From Pelecanus crispus (lineage: Eukaryota; Chordata; Aves; Pelecaniformes; Pelecanidae): a stretch of DNA of 64,000 nucleotides. The notes beneath the pieces were generated by a model. That model had not been told where the DNA came from. It ran no database searches and was given only the letters and a program-made list of their open reading frames with translations. Within the stretch, counting starts at the first letter, position 1. Each line of letters starts with the position of its first letter. This document shows positions 42,101 through 52,813 of this stretch, in pieces. The position numbers were made by a program, and so were the translations under genes. The stretch is taken from the NCBI RefSeq assembly GCF_030463565.1, contig NC_134656.1, forward strand, positions 7,178,501-7,242,500, read 5' to 3'.

Positions 42101-44446
42101 TTTCAAGGCACACAAATTAGAAGAAAAATACTTCTGATTAATCCTTGGACTTGGCGAGACTGTAAATTAGGATACAAGACAGGGTCCTCTTACAACACTC
42201 ATGGTAGGATGAACTCGCTTTAATCAGTGATTTTAACCACCACACCACTGCCCCCAAACCCCCTATGTTTGCTGCTGTTTTTCTCTTTTTAATCATAATT
42301 TGTGTTACTTCATATTTCATTCTGAAAGGAAATCACACTGATCCATAAACATGTATTTAGGAAATTGTGTAGCTCAACTTATTCTGATTCTCGTATTTTT
42401 AAAATTTTCAGACATATTGGATAATGTTAGATTTTTTTTTTGGGCTCATGATCCAAAGCAGTATTTGAATAGAAATTGAAACTTGACTAAGAAAGAAAAA
42501 TGTCCAGTAGAAAAAGAAATCTTTTACTGCGTAAACTATGCAGTTTTAATACTAGAGGGTAAATGAGGAAAAAATGTTCATATATATATATTTTGAAGCC
42601 AGCTTGTTAAGCAAAAGAATGGATTCATAGTTAATCCAATTACTTTCAGCCACTGGAATTAGTTAGATTCCACACGTGGCTGCACTACATGGCTGCTACT
42701 TCACCATGTTTCAGAACTCATTCTCTTAATTTCATTATAGGAAAAGGGGTGGGGGTGGGGTGGGTGGGTGGAGAGAAGGGAAGAATGCTGTTTTAACTCC
42801 CAGTCTGTAAAATTTAAATACTGAGTTACTGAATGGAACTAGCTGAATAAACTGAACAAAATAGTCTCATAATACCTTCTGCCAAAAGCTGTCCTAACAA
42901 TTCAATCAACATCACATGCTCAGTCAAGAATACTCATTTATTCAACAGTGTGATTTTCTTAAAAGCCAAGCATGGTTTGAATGGTATTTTAAGATTTAAT
43001 AGTGTATAGTGAATTTTTCATACAAACAAAGATGATCATTGTCTATTTAAGGAGCCAAACATGAAGATTTTCTTCAGATAGCTGCCACAAAAACAGGAGC
43101 TGACAATCTCCAGAGATATGTAAGCCTCAGAGGAACTCTGGGTCTCACAGCTACGCTCCAAGATGGATCATCAGGACTGAAAAATAGCTTGTTCTCATCA
43201 TCCAAGTACATTTCAATTCAGTCATGCTCTCAGACTCACATACCAGGTAATTTCTGAATGGTATCGAAACAAAATGTTAAAAAAGTATGTCTTCAACAGA
43301 TATTATTTGCGCTATCCAGTGCAATCATGTCCTGAATAACATACAACTTAGGAAAGCAAGCTACCTATTATCCACATAATTCTGCTAGAAAGCCAATTTT
43401 ATTCCCATCATTTAGACAAAGATTCAGTTTCTGGATGAACTCGGGCATGAAAACAAATCTGAAACATCAGGTTATTCTTTGTAGTGAGGATACAGAATTT
43501 AACCTGAAAGTTGAGCTGTAGAAATTAAACTGTGAATGAGGCTTTGTATGGAAAGCTCACATTCACAATCTTGGCGCAAGCAGGTCCCGGTCTCCTACAG
43601 AAACCCCGCATAAACGTGATTTAATAATTTACTGCAGTGCAAAACCCAGTTACGTGTAAGGCCTTCATTTGCTTTTCTCCCTGAGTCAATTCAGACTTAA
43701 AACCAAAACAATGAATGGTACAAATTCATACAAATTTTTCCTTCCCACCTCCAGAAAACGAAGCGAATGCTGGAAGCCCGGTGAGGCACACGTTTGTGTT
43801 TTCTCTCTCGGGCAGCAGCAAGGCGCGGGCCCTCTCCGCAGCCCCGGGGCCAGCGTGCCAGCTGCTGCCGTCTTCAGGGGCTAAACCCCCCGGCGCTTTT
43901 AGAAAACCCCTTCACCACCGCCACCAGGAACAGCCGGGGTACTAAACCCCCCTTTTTTCATTTTTCATGACTCACCTGAAGCGCTCAAACTCTGCAGCCC
44001 ACTGGGAAAACACCCTCCCCACACACACCACCCCCCCCACCGCTGAGGCGGCGCAGGCCAGCTGAACCCCTAATCTTGAAAACACCCGCAAAAGCTGGAA
44101 AACGCTTCCAGGCCAGGACAACTTGTGCTTTGATCGGCGCTACGACCCGCTCCCCACCACGGCATCTCCCCCCAGAGGCGGGCCCTCAGCCCGCGCTGCC
44201 CCTCACGCAGCGCGGTGCCTCACGGGGGGGGGGGGGGGGGGCCTCCCACCCCCCCGCCATTACCTTGGCGGAGGTGCCGGCGGCGGATCGCAGCGTTACG
44301 AGGGGCAGCGGCGGGCTGAGCCCAGGCGGGGCCAGGCGGGGAGCGCAGCCCAAGGCGCGGGGGCCGGCGGGGAGGGGGTGGCGGGGCGGGGGGCTGCGCG
44401 GAACCGCCGGCGGCCGCAGCGGGCCCAGGCGCACCAGGCGGTACAT
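39169..44446 (-). CDS. FAM210B: FAM210B mitochondrial membrane protein (DUF1279 family), complete coding region
   Basis: Mitochondrial protein linked to energy metabolism and erythroid differentiation (family knowledge). Coding exons on minus: 44264-44446 (ATG 44444-44446), 40861-41033 and 39169-39385 (TGA). Borders are GT-AG and the total is 573 bases, 190 residues (human 192 as recalled). Residues 1-60 are rich in Arg, Pro and Leu with no acidic residues, fitting a cleavable mitochondrial targeting sequence. Then come the conserved SQQLKQVFKEYGAVGVSFHI helix, a first membrane segment (GISLVSLGIFYLAVSSGVD), a linker (LLKLGFSESSLESKVAAGTS), a second membrane segment (about TFVLAYAIHKLFAPVRITIT to VPFIVRY) and the tail GFFKPPAPNP. 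The start has G at -3. The protein is intact. Intron 2 (39386-40860) and intron 1 (41034-44263) show no other gene. Confidence 0.95.
44224..44241. repeat. G homopolymer, 18 bases, beside FAM210B exon 1
   Basis: An uninterrupted G run on plus (C in the FAM210B transcript), about 22 bases beyond the exon 1 donor. It is the third such run in a CpG island of this window, and its length is uncertain. Confidence 0.8.
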
Positions 44447-44660
44447 AGCGGCGGCGCAGCCCCAACTCTGAGCGCCGAGCGGGGCGGGCGGGCGGCCAGA
44501 CCTGACAAGCCGAACACCAGCCCCGCCCGCCGCCGGCCGCCCTCCGCCTTAAAGGGGCAGCGTCCTTTGGGACGCTGCCCCTTTAAGGCGGAGGGCGGCC
44601 GGCGGCGGGCGGGCTGGCCGGCGGCCATTTGAGGGAGGGCGGCTCCAGAGAAGGGGAGCC
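44447..44660 (-). promoter_or_regulatory. FAM210B: FAM210B CpG-island promoter
   Basis: GC-rich, CpG-dense DNA upstream of the FAM210B ATG; the island extends into exon 1 and intron 1 to about 43760. GGGGCGGG-type SP1 sites lie near 44480-44492. No TATA box is visible. It contains the 44-bp inverted repeat at 44522-44613 and a GGCCATTT (YY1-like) motif at about 44622-44630. Confidence 0.55.
44522..44613. repeat. perfect 44-bp inverted repeat with a 4-base loop
   Basis: Arms 44522-44565 and 44570-44613 were checked base by base and are fully complementary, separated by the loop TTTG (44566-44569). With one bulged base (44521) pairing continues for four more pairs (44517-44520 with 44614-44617). 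The arms contain CCTTAAAGGGGCAGCGTCC. The repeat lies 76-167 bases upstream of the FAM210B start codon. Confidence 0.95.
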
Positions 44661-44893
44661 AGCGCTGCGCGCTTTTCCTCTGAGGGAAAAAAAGTCTCTA
44701 AGAGCCCTGCCTTGCCATTTGGGACGGTGTAAACCAGGCCCCTGCCTTGGCTTGGCTGGCTAAACGCCCTCCAGCCCCTTTCTGGAGGGGGCTGTAGGAG
44801 AGTGACCGCAGCGGTTTTTCGGGGTGGCCTTCCAGGTAGCTCGCCAAGCGTGGAGAATTGCTTTTTTCAGTCCCCTCGGTGGTAAGGAAGGCT

Positions 44894-45200
44894 GAAAGGA
44901 GGGTGTAGCGAGGTGGGTGTTGGGCTCTTCTCTCACGTAGTTAGCGATAGGACGAGAGGAAATGGGCTCAAGCTGTGCCAGGGGAGGTTTAGATTGGATA
45001 TCAGGAAAAATTTCTTCACGGAAAGAGTGGTTAAGCATTGGAACAGGCTGCCCAGAGAGGTGGTGGAGTCACCATCCCTGGAAGTGTTCAAAAAACGGGT
45101 AGACGTGGCACTTTGGGACATGGTTTAGTGGGCATGGTAGTGTTGGGTTGATGGTTGGACTGGTGATCTTAGAGATCCTTTCCAACCTTAATGATTCCTA
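44894..45200 (+). mobile_element. CR1 LINE, 5'-truncated 3' end
   Basis: Plus-strand CR1 ORF2 C-terminus ([20 protein letters not shown] through [15 protein letters not shown], 44913-45128) followed by the CR1 3' UTR (ttgatggttggactggtgat) ending in a degenerate TGATTCCTA at about 45200. The copy is truncated at about 44894. Confidence 0.88.
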
Positions 45201-45207
45201 GTTTTTA

Positions 45208-45366
45208 CTTTCATTAAAAATAATCCAGCCACCAAGCCAGGAAACATGAAATTGCTGCTCTTCCCTTAATTGGTTTAGTGGTGGACTTGGTAGTGTAGGT
45301 TAATGGTTGGACTGGATGATCTTAAAGGTCTTTGCCAACCCAAATGATTCTATGATTCTACGATTT
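45208..45366 (+). mobile_element. short CR1-tailed repeat unit with an unusual head, copy 2
   Basis: Head block at about 45208-45253 (contains taatccagccaccaagccag) is nearly identical to the minus-strand block at 8479-8525. It is followed by a CR1 3' tail (attggtttagtggtggactt to the ATGATTCTATGATTCTACG end at about 45360). It directly follows another CR1 copy, so the two insertions lie side by side. Confidence 0.6.
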
Positions 45367-48300
45367 AGGCCTGTAAGTATGGAGAGGAGCTAACGCCTGT
45401 TGCTTTTCAGAGTTCTCCCAAAGTCTGCGTGTGCATTAAAGTGGAGAGGTGGTTAAAGTGTTGTTGTTGCTGCAGTTCTGGTGCACGGGCTCACAGTGCA
45501 GGCAGTATATTTAATTACTGACTTTATCTTGAAGAGCTCTAGTAATTTGCCAAGGCTTCATGGTACAGGGCAGAGTGCAAATGCAGAGCTTTTCTAGTCC
45601 CAAAGGGTTCATGGCATCCCTGAGACCAGAAGAAGCCTTCTAACAAACACCGAGAAGGTTTTGCATTTATAGCCTTGTTTCTATATTAAAACCACAACAG
45701 GAAAAGTAGGAAATAAAAATACCATCAAAGTATAACGTCACTGTAGGAGAGTTGCAGATACTGGAGGGGAGGGGTGGGGGAATATTCCTGGCAGGTGAAT
45801 CCCAGTGCCCTGGGAAGCTCTATTTCAACCATTAGGGCTTTGATCAATGGGAAGGATCTGTCCACATAGGGTAATTTTCAGGATCAATGCATGACCGTGG
45901 TGATTTCTAGACCTTTTGTGTTTCAGCCATTCAATGTTAGTGCTACTGAACGGGGTTTAATAACTGCAAGTTGACCGCTGCCCCGCAGAATGTCAAGGCT
46001 TTTCATAACTGCTGTCGCTGCAGCTTTCTGAAATGGTGGCTCCTTGCCATCGCAGCTCACTGCGGGGGGAGGGTGAATATTGCCTAACTATATTAATGTA
46101 CTGAAACGATGCATCTGAATGCTAAGCTCTGGCAATGTAATACTTCTCTTTTCCTAATTACTAAGCCCTTCCTCTTCAAGCACATTGTTGTTTTTACAGT
46201 GATGTAAGCATACAGGACTGAGTACAATAGGAGAACTGTGTCACATAAATAGGAGGTTTTCCCTCTGGAAAGCTTGCAGTTTAGGAGCACAAGCTGGAAC
46301 TGCACAGGACAACACTGAATGGCACAATGCTGAAACGGCATGGTGGGTGGCTCCCACTAAGTGCAATGCACCACAGAACAGATGGGTTTCAAGGAGTATC
46401 TTGGAGGAAGAGAGAGAGAGCGAGCTTTGCATGCATTAAAATAAAGTCTGTTCTGGGCATAACAAACAGCACTGTCAGTTCTAAGGTTTTACACTTCCTT
46501 TAGTTCTTGCTTCGTAAATCTAGTCTGTCTCTGAATGCTTCATAGAAGAATAGTTTCTTGGAACACAATTTCATATATTTATGATGTTCATGTATTTATT
46601 ATATTTATTACTGTTCCAAAGCAACCTGATAATGCGTTGCCTGTGACTATTTATACGGCAGCACCGCCTGAGTAGACAGATGATGTTAACATGGCAGTGC
46701 TCTAATCATAGCACACTACGATTTTGTCATTTTTTTCCTGAGTTATAAAAAATCCCAGGACTCACTCTGTAAAGGGATGTCAGTTAAGTTCTACCGGCAT
46801 GGAGCACCACTGGGCTCTGCATGTATACACTGGATACTTCCCTGCGTTTGTCTGGCAGACCCATTAGAGCCGTTGCACGGTAGAGAACACAGAGCTGCTC
46901 TCTTGTGGCATATGTGTTATGCTGCTGCTGGACGTCTAGAAATCCTAGGCAAGTGCAGAAAAGAGCAGGAGGTCAGTTAATGAGGCATAAAAGCATTAGG
47001 GTCGGCAGTTTTATATGTAGTGCTGTCTGCTGTCTCCAAAATCTCAGTGGGAGATTTTGCTTAGAAGCAGGAAGGAACAATACCATAAACATCAAATGAT
47101 GTATGCTCATTGAAATACAAGCAAACACCCGGGCTTAAGATACCCTAATGTGAAGATAGTTTACAAGACATTAGCTCCATCCTGCTCACTGTAACTAAGA
47201 CAAAGGGGAGAAGGTGCAACTTGTCAAAGACAGTTCAAGAAAATGCTTCCTCACAGACACACATTTGCGTTATCCTGGGTGTGCAGGTCCCTCTGTAATA
47301 TATGCAACAACATTTACTCTTTGTATGTCACTACATTTACCTCTCTTTGCCTGCAGTAGTAGGACTTGGGGCTATCTTGCATTTGCAGGTTCCATCAAGT
47401 TGTTATTTACTGCCCAAAATCTTCAGGCATTGCCAGGACACCTAGAATCTTACCTATAAACCTGGAAGTACAAGTAATCCTGATGGTGCAGCTGAAAGGC
47501 AACTTGACAAGTAAGAAGTTAAAGAAAAGGCTGATAAGCCTGAGAATTCACTTGCAATTTGTGTGGCTGTTGGGAGAACAAGACTTTAGGCCTAATAAAG
47601 GACTGCTTTGAACTTGTATTTCCTAGCTGTTAACACGCTAGATCCTGTGGGAGGATGTGACCTTGTATCCAGCAGAGTGGGTGCAATAGCACTGGAATGT
47701 GAAGGAGAGATTCACTTTTTGGTTACTGAATTTCTCTATTATATTCATACAGTGCATTTATCTTCCATGTACATAGAGGTGACTGCTATTGTTAGTGAGC
47801 AGGACTGACTAGCAATTTTCATTTTTCTAAAATTAACTCAAATTGTCCTATTGCTCTTTGAAATTACAATTTTTTCGATATGACAACTTTTCAAGTAGTA
47901 CCTTAATAATTTATCTTATATACATGTACTTCTTTCTCTGTCATTCATTTTCTCACAAGCACTCATGTATCAAAATGTTTTGGTATCTATACTAAATATA
48001 AACTGAAAAAATGCATGCTACAAAATGCTAAAATATTTACAGATCTCCAAAGTGTGTTCAGCAGTCCTGAAACAAGACCATGATGTGTCGAGATGTGAAC
48101 CCCAAATCCAGATGGCTTAGGGATCTCTTATTTAAAAATAGACTTAGATTGACGATGCACTTGATCTGCTGCATGTGTCCTGTTTGAACCACTGCTTCAT
48201 CTCTCAGCCTGTTGCTATGTAGATTTACTGTTATTTTCCTTTTGTAATTTTCCAACAGCCAGATAGTGCTTTTCTGGTTTTGTGTTATTCATGTTATTAT

Positions 48301-49615
48301 TGCATTGTTACTGCTTATCGTCAGTAAGAGTGAAGCTGGGAATTAAGATGAGAGATTGCCAAAGATGCAGTAAATAAAATGTCGCCAGAAGATGCATTTG
48401 GATTCCTGTGAGGCAGAGACTTTTCCATAATGACTGTTCTCCTATAATTTGTCAGAAATGTTTGTCATACTTTTATCAGAACATTTATAATGAAGTAGCA
48501 TAGGGGATACCCTTTATCAAGATATCTGTTATAAACCCCTTACATAACACTTTCCCTTCCACAATTTGACTTTTTAAAGTCAAAATCTCTCTTGTTTTTT
48601 TAGCACTGTAGGAACAGTGACAGAACTGACGTATGCTGTAACATGCAATTTCTGTAACTAGAAATCCATGTTGCAGAATTGTTCGATCTGTGGTTTGCCA
48701 AGGGTGCAAGCTAAGTACTGCCATTGATGCTGGCGGGACCCTGCAATGAGCTAGTTCAGGAATTAAGTTCATTTGTAAGGATAAATGCGATTAGTAATTC
48801 AGTAACAGCTTACTTTTAATAATGTCTTAGTCAAACTACAATGATGTTTTGATGATGGAGAAATCTTAGAAGTCTTCTAAGTTTTATAAATTCCGTGAGA
48901 GGAAATTCATTACACGTTTTTCAAATCATTTAATCTACAAATAATTTGGGGATCGTGAATGTGATAGTTCCAAAATGTAATGCCTTCTAATGGACAAGTA
49001 GGAATTGGTTCCTGTATGAGAGTGGGAGGCAATTGCTTATGCGTGATGGAAGCTGTATCATTTAGTATTATTACAAATGTAGTAATGCCATGTACATAAA
49101 TATAATGAAAGAAGTTGGGAACTGATCATGAACCTCATTCAGAAAAGAAGCTAAGGTAAAATTTTTTATATTATAGTAAATTAAGGGCATGGCATATGAA
49201 CTAGTTTTAAGTGGCCTAGTTCTTTAGTACATTGGCTTTTTCACATCATGTTCCAAGGGTGCTTAAATTATGAAGATTAGATAATGTGGGTAGTTGGTAA
49301 GATGAACATGAAGTAAAATGATATCAGGAAAGGAGTATCAGGAAATTTTATTTCCTTGAAATTAAAATTTGTATCTGCACAAACTATAATACAGTGCCCA
49401 TTTATTATTTGAGGAATCCATATGCAGTTTATAAACATATTTAGAAGGAAATGTCTGTGTCATGAATGCTTGAGTATGTACAGTTAGCTTTCAGGGACAT
49501 CTTCCTTCTCAAGCAAAACCAGTGGAGAATCATTAAAACTTAGTATCTTCTGTTCAGTGGGAGACCACTGCACTGCTAGGATACCTAAATCGAAAGGAAG
49601 CCAGCCCAGGTATTT
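45367..49615. other. intergenic DNA without a recognised gene
   Basis: AT-rich, ordinary intergenic sequence downstream of the FAM210B promoter. The longest open frames are under 100 codons and show no recognisable motif or flanking splice pattern. A purine-rich run (ggaggggaggggtggggg) lies near 45763. I see no RNA gene. Confidence 0.6.
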
Positions 49616-49619
49616 TTGT

Positions 49620-50698
49620 CTGTGAGAGGAATTTAGGGTGAGAAGTTTCCCCCATGTCCAATTGAGTCAACACCAGCCAGCTCCAAGACGGACCCGCTGC
49701 TGGCCAAGGCCAAGCCCATCAGCGATGGCGGCAGCGCCTCTGGGATAATGTATTTAAGAAGAGGGGAAAAAAAAACCCTGTGCAACTGCAGCCAGAGGAG
49801 CGAGAATATGCGAGAGGAACGGCCCTGCAGCCCCCAAGGTCAGTGCAGGAGGAGGGCAGGAGGGGCTCCAGGCGTGGAGCGGAGATTCCCCTGCACCCCT
49901 GGTGCAGCCCATGGCGAGGCAGCTGTGCCCCTGCACCCATGGAGGCCCCCGGGGAGCAGAGATCCCCCTGCACCCGGGGAGGAGCCCACGCCGGAGCAGG
50001 GGATGTGCCCCAAGGAGGCTGGGACCCCGGGGGAAGCCCACGCCGGAGCAGGCTCCTGGCAGGAGCTGTGGCCCCGTGGGGAGAGGAGCCCAGGCTGGAG
50101 CAGGTTTGCTGGCAGGAATTGGGACCCCGCGGGGGACCCAGGCTGGAGCAGGCTGCTCCTGAGGGGCTGCACCCTTGGAGGGGACCCACGCGGGAGCAGT
50201 TGGTGAAGAGCTGCACCCGTGGGAAGGAGCCATGCGGGAGCAGTTCATGGAGGGCTGTCTGCCGTGGGAGGGACCCCACGCTGGAGCAGGGGAGGAGTGT
50301 GAGGAGCCCTCCCCTGAGGAGGAAGGAGCGGCAGAGATGATGTGCGATGAACTGACCGCAACCCCCATTCCCCGTCCCCCTGCGCTGCTCGGGGGGAGGA
50401 GGGAGAGAAAATTGGGGGTGCAGTTGAACCCAGGAAGAAGGGAGGGGTGGGGGGAAGGTGTTTTTAAGATTTGGTTTTATTTCTCATTACCTTACTCTGA
50501 TTTGATTGGTAATAAATTAAACTAATTTCCCCAAGTTGAGTCTTTTGCCTGTGACAGTGATTGCCGAGTGATCTCTCCATGCCCTTTTCTTGACCCGTGA
50601 GCCTTTTGTTGTATTTTCTCTCCCCATCCAGCTGAGGAGGGGAGCAATGGAGCGGCTTTGGTGGGCACCTGGCATCCATCCAGGGTCAGCCCACCACA
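49620..50698 (+). mobile_element. fossil avian LTR (solo LTR-like, ERV class)
   Basis: Its sequence matches a family I recall as common in neoavian genomes (TguLTR5-like; the name is from memory). Parts on plus: U3-like start at about 49620 (5' border uncertain); TATA-like TATTTAAG near 49750; a GC-rich middle (about 49830-50330) made of roughly nine imperfect units of 40-65 bases, each with a GGAGCAG core; a poly(A) signal AATAAA near 50512; and a terminal block ending in CCACCACA at 50691-50698. No internal gag/pol/env region is present, so it is a solo remnant. It is not protein-coding despite long open frames in several registers. Age: moderate, probably tens of millions of years or less given its recognisability. 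Confidence 0.75.
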
Positions 50699-52658
50699 TG
50701 GCCTTTTTGCCCTGTCTCTGCACTGAGGACACACACGGCTTCATACAAGTCACTGGCTGCTCTCACCTGTCAGTAACTATTAACCTGGGTTACATTTGAA
50801 GCAACAATAATTGCTGTACCCACTGCTAGTTCCTTGAGACACTTTACCACGTACCCATTTGCAGTTTGGAAGACAGGCTTTAACATTTAACTCAAGTCAC
50901 CTTTTTTGGTATCCAGCAAAGTTTCCATTCCTTCTGTCTGTGAAGAAGTTACCATCATCTACCCTTAGACTGATATTTATTTTACAGTGAAGTGCAAACA
51001 GTTCATTCAGGTACCTGGGGTTTGGCATTTGGATAAGATTTCAGCTGGCTATTTAATTTATCATTCAGTGCAACCCATTCTGAGGAGAGGTGTCTGCTTT
51101 AGACCCGTACCTCTGGAAAAGAGCTATCAAACCTTTAAAATGGATGGAGTCAGGTAGTCCAGTGAAAGTGCGGTGTCTTGTGCTGATGAATGTAACACAG
51201 AGGGATGCAAAATTATGCTTTTCAGTGAATTCTTTTTAATGTCTGCTGCTATTAAAATGGGTAAAGTGGTATTTTGTGAAGTGAAAAATTGTGGGGCCGA
51301 ATTTGGAAGCTGAATGTTTAAACTGTTTTGCCTCGTCAAGCTGTTTTACACCTCTTCTGATTTCCACGGACTTTCAAATCTGCACAGACTCCTTTAGATT
51401 TATTTTTTGATTTGTCTCACTACTGTACTGATCATAATTTAGCTTCATGCGAACTTAGGAAAAATTAGGCAAGAGACGTGTTTTGTGTTTGTTTTTCTCA
51501 ATGTTCAGCAATTTCAAATTGTTTTCACAAATAAAAAAGCCAGTTGTCCTCTTCCCCTTCAGGCTTAAAAGCTATGTAAATAGTTGATAACATACTGTTG
51601 TAGCGGCCCACGACTCAGATTCTCAAGTGCAGATTTTCCTGCCCTTTGCTCCTTACCAATATTGCTATAAAGCAAATTGTCAGCCTATTTAGACGAAACA
51701 AGTAACAGTCAAGGCCAGATTCCCTCTTTTCTACCTCTCACTGCGTAATGCCATAATGGGATTCTGGCCAAACAGCTCAGTGCAAGGCAGTATTCAATCT
51801 GCGGTGTACTCAGAAAAGGCTGATGTGAATTACTAAACACAGTCATTAGCCCCTATTTGTATGAGGTTACTGGAAATTGTTCCCACATCTTTCAGGTGGT
51901 TGCGCTGCTGCTCTGGGACGCAGCCTTTCAAAGCGAGTGACGCACCCGATCTGTGCTCTTAATACATGCAAGTGAGTTTACTTTGCAGCTTTTCAATATA
52001 CACCTTTAGTTTGCCGAAGAGGTTTTGATGTGACTGATCATAAGGAAAAAAAACCTTCTGTGAACTTCCTTAAAAGCATGGTGAAAGAGGCCAAGCTGGT
52101 CCTTACTTCCTGCCTGCTCTACTGAGCCAGCACTCCGGAGCAGCGCAACAAGAGAGCCTTTTGCAGAAGGGTAGGTCCCCATGTTTGTACCTGATATCTG
52201 TTCTTGCGTCAGAAGAATTGTGTCAATAAGTTTCCTGAGACCAGAAGAGGAGCAGGTGCAAGAGGAGAGTGCCTTCGTTTGGTGTCTTCTGCTCTTTTTT
52301 TCAGCCAGAATTTGAGATACACCCAAAATCGTAACTACTTTGAATGACCAAACCTTAAATAATGATACTACTACTTGCAGTGATACGAGCATTAACAGAT
52401 GTATCTTACAATATGAGCCCATAGCTAGAGAGGGTTGTTGATTACAAACCACAGTCATAAGCAGTCTTATGGTCTGCTGACCTTTCTAGCAATCCCTAAC
52501 AATGGGGAATATTCTTTTAAAGCATCTAACCTATTGCTTATAAAAGGTTTATGTCATATTTTCAAGTGTCATTTGGTAAAGTAGGACCACTATGAATAGA
52601 GTCATTCTGTACAGGGTTGTCAACTTTGAGATCTTACAAAATGAAGAGCCGTTTCTTG

Positions 52659-52813
52659 GGCTCTGGGCATGTGATCACCCCGTTACTGGTTGTATTACTC
52701 ATGTCATGTTACTGTACCTGGTTCTGATCTTGCATTATGGTGGTGCCTGTTACGTGATCTCAGCAGGAGAAAAGAAAACAGCCTGTTCTTTGGCTCTGGG
52801 CATGTGATCACCC
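52659..52813. repeat. direct repeat, 22 identical bases, two copies
   Basis: The 22-base block running from ggctctgggcatgtg to atcaccc occurs at 52659-52680 and 52792-52813, 133 bases apart. Similarity is visible a few bases beyond each side (gtttcttg / gttcttt). Confidence 0.85.

Noticed and set aside
44123-44632. Arg/Pro-rich open frames antisense to FAM210B exon 1
   Set aside because: They are shadows of the GC-rich exon and run through the inverted repeat, which makes both strands look alike.
49719-50525. Overlapping open frames of 110-204 codons on both strands
   Set aside because: They lie in the tandem array of the fossil LTR; openness follows from the repeat and base composition.
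52006-52458. 150-codon minus-strand open frame
   Set aside because: No recognisable domain or splice context; one frame of this length in about 19 kb is close to chance expectation.
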